The notes under the pieces: generated by a model
What the model saw: the letters and a program-made list of their open reading frames with translations, nothing else
Told to the model about the DNA's origin: nothing
Database searches by the model: none
Shown here: positions 60,185 through 64,000 of the stretch, piece after piece
How the letters are laid out: each line of letters begins with the position of its first letter
Position numbering within the stretch: the stretch's first letter is position 1
Assembly: GCA_963558565.1 (NCBI GenBank)
Contig: CAUWGX010000001.1
Coordinates: 186,001 to 250,000, forward strand
Direction of reading: 5' to 3'
DNA from: Atopostipes sp963558565
GTDB taxonomy: Bacteria > Bacillota > Bacilli > Lactobacillales > Carnobacteriaceae_A
Length of the DNA stretch: 64,000 bases
Program-made: the position numbers and the translations under genes

Positions 60185-61648
60185 ATGAAGATATTAAAAG
60201 AGTCGTTTAAAGAAACATTGATGTCCGTGTCGCCCGTGGTGATTATTGTAATCCTTTTATCATTATTTATGGTTGATGTTACTTCATCAATGATGTGGAG
60301 TTTCATTCTCGGAGCTCTATTGATTATTGTAGGTTTAGGAATTTTTTTGTATGGTATTGAAACAGGTATGGAACCCGCTGGAGAAAAGTTTGGAAACACG
60401 GTTGCTGAAACAGCATCAAGGGGACTTATTACTTTTATTAGTTTTATCTTGGGGTTTTCAGTAACTATTGCTGAACCTGATTTATTAATCTTAGGTCAAG
60501 AAATCGAAACGGCAACGGGTGGGCTTTTAATTGCTCCTATAGTTGTTGTCGCTGTTTCTATTGGCGTTGGGATTATGGTTGCATTTGGTGTTTTTCGGCT
60601 GATGAATAACTTTTCCATTAACAAGTTCTTTTTAATCATTTATATTACTATTTTTATCTTAGCTTTTTTAGCAGATGAAGGAACCATTGCGATGGCATTT
60701 GATGCTTCGGGGGCAACAACAGGTGCGTTAACCACGCCTTTTGTTTTAGTGCTTTCTGCAAGTATTGCCGTTCGTAAGGGTGGAGATGAAGCGAATGAAA
60801 ATTCTTTCGGTCTTGTTGGTGCAATGAGCACGGGCCCAATTATTGCTGTTTTTTTACTCGTGTTGCTCTCTCAAAGTGATATTCAAGCAGCTGATGTGCA
60901 ATATGAATATACTGATGACGTTATTTCACCGATTATATCTGCAATTGGCCCTACTTTCTTAGAATCCTTCCTTGCCCTACTCCCTGTCATTATTTTATTT
61001 CTAATAATGAACTGGTTAACATTTAAAACAGAAAAAAATGAATTGATGAATATTTTTAAAGGCTTTGGTTATACAGTCATTGGCTTAACTATGTTTCTCA
61101 TCGGAGTCAATGAAGGCTTTATGGATATGGGCCACTTTTTAGGAAGTGAAATCGCTACCTATGGAATGTGGTGGTTAATTATTATTGGATTAATTTTAGG
61201 TCTCGTGGTGGTACTGGCTGAACCCGCTGTTCAAGTGCTTGGAGATCAAGTAAGTGAAGTCAGTAATGGACAAATTAAAAAGCCAATCCTCATGTCTGCA
61301 TTATCGCTTGGTGTAGGCATTGCCGTGGGGCTTTCTATGTTGCGAATTTCATTGGGAGGCTTTGAAGTTTGGCATGTTCTTCTTCCAGGATTTGCTCTCG
61401 CTATTATTCTCTCTTTCTTCTCTCCACCAATCTTTACAGGAATTGCTTTTGATGCAGGCGGGGTAGCGTCTGGACCGATGGCCGTTACTTTTATACTAGC
61501 TTTTGCTCAAGGAGCAGCGAATTATATTTCGACTGCGGATGCACTAGATGCTTTTGGCGTCATTGCATTTATTGCTCTCACCCCGATCATTACCGTTCAA
61601 ATACTAGGCGTCTCCTATAATATACGTTCAAAATCACAAAGTGAATAA
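60185..61648 (+). CDS. DUF1538-family membrane protein with internal duplication
   Basis: A 487-residue protein with about twelve membrane segments. Two DUF1538 units are visible: GLGIFLYGIETGMEPAGEKFG with GFSVTIAEPDLLILGQEIE, and GLTMFLIGVNEGFMDMGHFLG with GLVVVLAEPAVQVLGDQVS. Each is followed by a FDASGATTGALTTPFVL or FDAGGVASGPMAVTFIL block. Duplicated units with a FDAxG signature suggest a transporter; substrate unknown. AAGGATG precedes the ATG, and an extended -10 (TGGTATGAT) lies near 60147-60155. Confidence 0.85.
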   Translation: MKILKESFKETLMSVSPVVIIVILLSLFMVDVTSSMMWSFILGALLIIVGLGIFLYGIETGMEPAGEKFGNTVAETASRGLITFISFILGFSVTIAEPDLLILGQEIETATGGLLIAPIVVVAVSIGVGIMVAFGVFRLMNNFSINKFFLIIYITIFILAFLADEGTIAMAFDASGATTGALTTPFVLVLSASIAVRKGGDEANENSFGLVGAMSTGPIIAVFLLVLLSQSDIQAADVQYEYTDDVISPIISAIGPTFLESFLALLPVIILFLIMNWLTFKTEKNELMNIFKGFGYTVIGLTMFLIGVNEGFMDMGHFLGSEIATYGMWWLIIIGLILGLVVVLAEPAVQVLGDQVSEVSNGQIKKPILMSALSLGVGIAVGLSMLRISLGGFEVWHVLLPGFALAIILSFFSPPIFTGIAFDAGGVASGPMAVTFILAFAQGAANYISTADALDAFGVIAFIALTPIITVQILGVSYNIRSKSQSE

Positions 61649-61658
61649 TCATGATAAG

Positions 61659-61700
61659 ACACCTTACTCGGTTCCTATAAAGGAACGGGTAAGGTGTTTA
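61659..61700 (+). terminator. Terminator of the DUF1538 gene
   Basis: A 16-bp stem with one mismatch (61659-61675 with 61682-61697) just after the stop codon. The T-tract is short. Confidence 0.75.
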
Positions 61701-61704
61701 TTGA

Positions 61705-61747
61705 AATTAAAAAAGACTTTAAACCTTCTCTTTGGTTCAAAGTCTTT
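61705..61747 (-). terminator. Terminator of the CDF gene
   Basis: A stem of about 14 bp (61711-61725 with 61733-61747) followed on the minus strand by TTTTTTAATTT. Confidence 0.85.
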
Positions 61748-61752
61748 AGCTA

Positions 61753-62895
61753 TTATTCTTTTAAAAAATAATCGCGATCAAAGTGAATACGGATTGGATA
61801 ATGGTTCAATTCTTCAGATAAATCTTTCGTGATCATTTCATGAAGCTCAAGGTCACTCGCTTCAACAGAATCTGGCACAGTCACATCGAATACAATTTCT
61901 TTTTGACCATTTTGTTCTTCTAAACGAAAATCATGAAAATGAAATTTATGATTATAAGATTTCAAGGTTTTCTTAATAACAGCATAGATGGCATTTTGTT
62001 CTTCATCGTCTAGCTCTACCGGATCTAAATGGCCTACGAGTTTAATATCAAACTCTTTAGCAAAATCTTTTTCGATGGTGTCAATGATTTTATGTGCTTC
62101 CACAAGATCCCAGCGCGAGTCAATTTCAATATCGACGGTCGCAAATATTTTATTTGGCCCATATTTATGAAGTATTAAATCATGATAGCCAACTAATTTG
62201 TTATAAGAGTCTAGTAATGTCTGCATACGATCAATTAACTCTGCATCCGGTCTAGTTCCTAACAGATCATTGGAGGATTCAATGATTGAAGTCACTCCTC
62301 CATATAAAATAATTAAAGCAACCAATGCACCTATGTAGCCGTCGATATACCAATCCATCTGAATCTCAAGCCAATAAGAAAGGATAATGACGATGTTCAT
62401 TAAAGTATCATAAAAGCTATCTTTAACTAGTGCTTGAATGGCATTCGAAGGATAATCCATATGCTTATTTTTATAGTAATAATAAATGCCCAACCCTATT
62501 TTAATGAGCACAGAGACAATTAATAAAATAAGGACCAGGCGAGAACTAGCAACACTTGTCGGATCTAATATTTTTTCAATGGATGATATTAAAAATTGGA
62601 AACCTACGACAACAATAATAATCGCTGTAAATAAACCGCTAATATATTCCGCGCGCTGATGCCCATAAGGGTGTTCGCGATCTGGGGGTTTATTTGCGAC
62701 GTAAAAACCGCCAATAGTCAGCAAAGCACCTGCCGTATCTCCTAAACTATTCATTGCATCCGCTAGAATCGAAACACTACTAGCCATAAAACCAGCAATC
62801 AATTTAATAATCACAAGCGCTAAATTGACAAATAAGCCGACTAAGCCGGTGCCAATTCCAACTCTTGTTCTTTTGTCTTGTTCAGATTGGTCCAT
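61753..62895 (-). CDS. Cation diffusion facilitator (CDF) family transporter
   Basis: A 380-residue metal exporter. It has six membrane helices in the first half with SILADAMNSLGDTAGA (metal site in helix 2, HxxxD-type replaced by DAMNSLGD) and a helix-5 site IDGYIGALVAL; a cytoplasmic dimerisation domain follows with two ACT-like parts (ATVDIEIDSRWDLVEAH; IRIHFDRDYF). The N-terminal DxxxD arrangement suggests a Mn2+-type CDF, which is uncertain. The frame opens at 62973; the ATG at 62895 has AAGGGA upstream. Confidence 0.86.
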   Translation of the reverse strand: MDQSEQDKRTRVGIGTGLVGLFVNLALVIIKLIAGFMASSVSILADAMNSLGDTAGALLTIGGFYVANKPPDREHPYGHQRAEYISGLFTAIIIVVVGFQFLISSIEKILDPTSVASSRLVLILLIVSVLIKIGLGIYYYYKNKHMDYPSNAIQALVKDSFYDTLMNIVIILSYWLEIQMDWYIDGYIGALVALIILYGGVTSIIESSNDLLGTRPDAELIDRMQTLLDSYNKLVGYHDLILHKYGPNKIFATVDIEIDSRWDLVEAHKIIDTIEKDFAKEFDIKLVGHLDPVELDDEEQNAIYAVIKKTLKSYNHKFHFHDFRLEEQNGQKEIVFDVTVPDSVEASDLELHEMITKDLSEELNHYPIRIHFDRDYFLKE

Positions 62896-63122
62896 GGCAT
62901 CCACTTCCCTTTCTAAATCAATCTTTTTAAAATAGCTCTTAAAAACAAGCCTTTTTTTACGACACACAAACAATCATGGTAGTTATTTTAACATATATCG
63001 TCCGAGAAACTACCTTAAAGGCTAAAAGTTACTGTTTGTTTTTATTTCACACTTTTTCTTTATAATATAAGGTCACTTTCAAAAGAGGTTGCTCAATATT
63101 ATAAAGATAACTCAGAATACAA

Positions 63123-63164
63123 AAAAAGACTTTTATTATTAAGTAGTTCTTTTAATAACAAAAG
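63123..63164 (-). terminator. Terminator of the CoA-disulfide reductase gene
   Basis: A 12-bp AT-rich stem (CTTTTGTTATTA with TAATAATAAAAG) followed on the minus strand by TTTTTTTG. Confidence 0.8.
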
Positions 63165-63184
63165 CCTTCGATGAAAGAATGATT

Positions 63185-64000
63185 TTATTCTCTATTTTTT
63201 TGGATATCTTTTAAAACGATTTGGTAGTTATTATTCCCACCCGATAAATTATAAACTTCTTTAAAGTCATTATTCAATAAAATTCTTTGAGCATTATAAG
63301 AAGTTTGACCTGTATTACAGTAAACAACTGTGCGTTTCTCTGGATCTAATTGATCAATATTTTCTCTTAATGATTTAAGCGGAATATTGATCGCATCTTC
63401 TATGTGTTCTTTTTCATAAGTTTCTTCATTACGAACATCTACGATAACGACTTCTTCTTTTTCCTCCATCATCCGTACTAAATCTTCCGGCATGATTAAT
63501 GGGGAGTTATCAAGCGCATTCGTTAAAGCCATTCCTGTGTACATTACAGGGTCTTTCGGTGTTGAAATTGGTGGTGTAAAAGCTAAGTCTAAATGGAAAA
63601 GATCAGAAACTTTCGCTCCTAGAGTCATTGCTGTCGCAAAAACATCAATTCTTCTTTCGACTCCTTCTGGACCAATCGTTTGCACCCCTAATAAAGTCTC
63701 CGTTTCAGGATCCGCAATCGCTTTAATTAACATGTCTTTCCCGCCCATGAATTTTAAAACATCTGGTTGTGTCGTTGTAAGAACCACAGGATCATAGCCC
63801 TTTTCACGAGCAGCAAGTTCAGTCATCCCGGTAGCTGCAATGGTTTGGCCAAATAATCTGACCGCTGAAGTCCCTAAGATTCCTCTAAACCGTAAATCGC
63901 CGCCTGTTATAACATCTCCAGCAATTCTTCCCATTTTCGTAGCCGTTGTGGCAAGAGGTAAATACATCGGTTCTTTTGTAATCGCATGATAAGCTTCCGC
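63185..64000 (-). CDS. CoA-disulfide reductase-rhodanese fusion, 3' part
   Basis: The last 272 codons of a longer gene that runs off the window; the frame is open to base 64000. It contains the interface domain of a pyridine nucleotide-disulfide oxidoreductase (LATTATKMGRIAGDVITGGD, GTSAVRLFGQTIAATGMTE, DLAFTPPISTPKDPVMYTGM) and a C-terminal rhodanese domain with active Cys in VVYCNTGQTSYNAQ. The FAD and NAD domains lie outside. Such fusions reduce CoA disulfide or persulfides in redox balance. Confidence 0.88.
   Translation of the reverse strand, partial: AEAYHAITKEPMYLPLATTATKMGRIAGDVITGGDLRFRGILGTSAVRLFGQTIAATGMTELAAREKGYDPVVLTTTQPDVLKFMGGKDMLIKAIADPETETLLGVQTIGPEGVERRIDVFATAMTLGAKVSDLFHLDLAFTPPISTPKDPVMYTGMALTNALDNSPLIMPEDLVRMMEEKEEVVIVDVRNEETYEKEHIEDAINIPLKSLRENIDQLDPEKRTVVYCNTGQTSYNAQRILLNNDFKEVYNLSGGNNNYQIVLKDIQKNRE

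Noticed and set aside
63040..63110. Plus-strand promoter-like TATAAT with an AAAGAGG site
   Set aside because: No plus-strand gene follows and the -35 region is weak, so a real promoter is doubtful.
1..64000. CRISPR array, insertion sequences, prophage, tRNA or rRNA
   Set aside because: No spaced direct repeats, transposase or phage genes, or RNA gene patterns were seen anywhere in the window.

Overview
The window looks like chromosomal DNA of a low-GC Gram-positive bacterium of the order Lactobacillales. This is inferred from AT-rich codon use, strong AGGAGG-type ribosome binding sites, sigma-A promoters, catabolite-response (cre) boxes, ECF and PTS transporters, an M-box and LicT-type antitermination. 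A member of the Carnobacteriaceae or a near relative is my best guess. The secreted lipoproteins are very acidic, which would fit a salt- or alkali-adapted relative, but I cannot prove the genus. I saw no rRNA, tRNA, CRISPR array, prophage or insertion sequence.

Layout: (1) 1-7.3 kb, minus strand: a broken LURP-one gene, then a branched-chain amino-acid ABC transporter operon (livJ-livH-livM-livG-livF plus a CBS-ACT protein) and a second livJ. Each livJ is preceded by a promoter, a 29-30 codon leader ORF ending in Leu/Val/Ile codons, and an intrinsic terminator. This is a matched pair of ribosome-mediated attenuators and the most striking thing in the window. (2) 7.5-13.8 kb: a metallo-beta-lactamase-fold hydrolase, a Mg2+ P-type ATPase under an M-box riboswitch, a lipocalin-like protein, and a two-gene module of a duplicated membrane protein (DUF1576-like) plus a stand-alone GHKL ATPase. 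(3) 13.8-20.5 kb: a CYP152-type fatty-acid peroxygenase, three NAD(P)-binding oxidoreductases and an ECF transporter with an MptD/Trep_Strep-type S component. (4) 20.6-27.3 kb: a decayed DsbA-like gene and a divergent citrate-lyase cluster (citO-citG; citC-D-E-F-X) with no citrate carrier or oxaloacetate decarboxylase in view. (5) 27.3-36.9 kb: a NERD-domain protein, two AI-2E/PerM-type membrane proteins, CorA, and two antibiotic-resistance ABC-F genes with attenuator leaders. The Msr-like one has a leader peptide ending in the macrolide stalling motif MRLR. (6) 37-43 kb: a heterodimeric ABC exporter with one degenerate ATPase site, an SdpR-SdpI pair with a perfect palindromic operator, and a stress-type SDR. 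(7) 43-59.9 kb: beta-glucoside utilisation. One PTS permease plus GH1 enzyme has an RpiR regulator and an MFS transporter beside it; a second PTS with two tandem GH1 enzymes is under a LicT antiterminator; a GH3 lipoprotein has its own RAT/terminator leader. Several cre sites are present, with AraC and cupin pseudogenes between the loci. (8) 60-64 kb: a duplicated DUF1538 membrane protein, a CDF cation exporter and the 3' part of a CoA-disulfide reductase-rhodanese fusion that runs off the window.

How the parts fit: the window is rich in premature-termination control (two amino-acid attenuators, an M-box, two ABC-F attenuators and two RAT/terminator leaders). Sugar genes carry cre boxes, so beta-glucosides are probably used only when preferred sugars are absent. 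The GH3 lipoprotein probably acts outside the cell, while the PTS permeases and GH1 enzymes take in and split phosphorylated glucosides.
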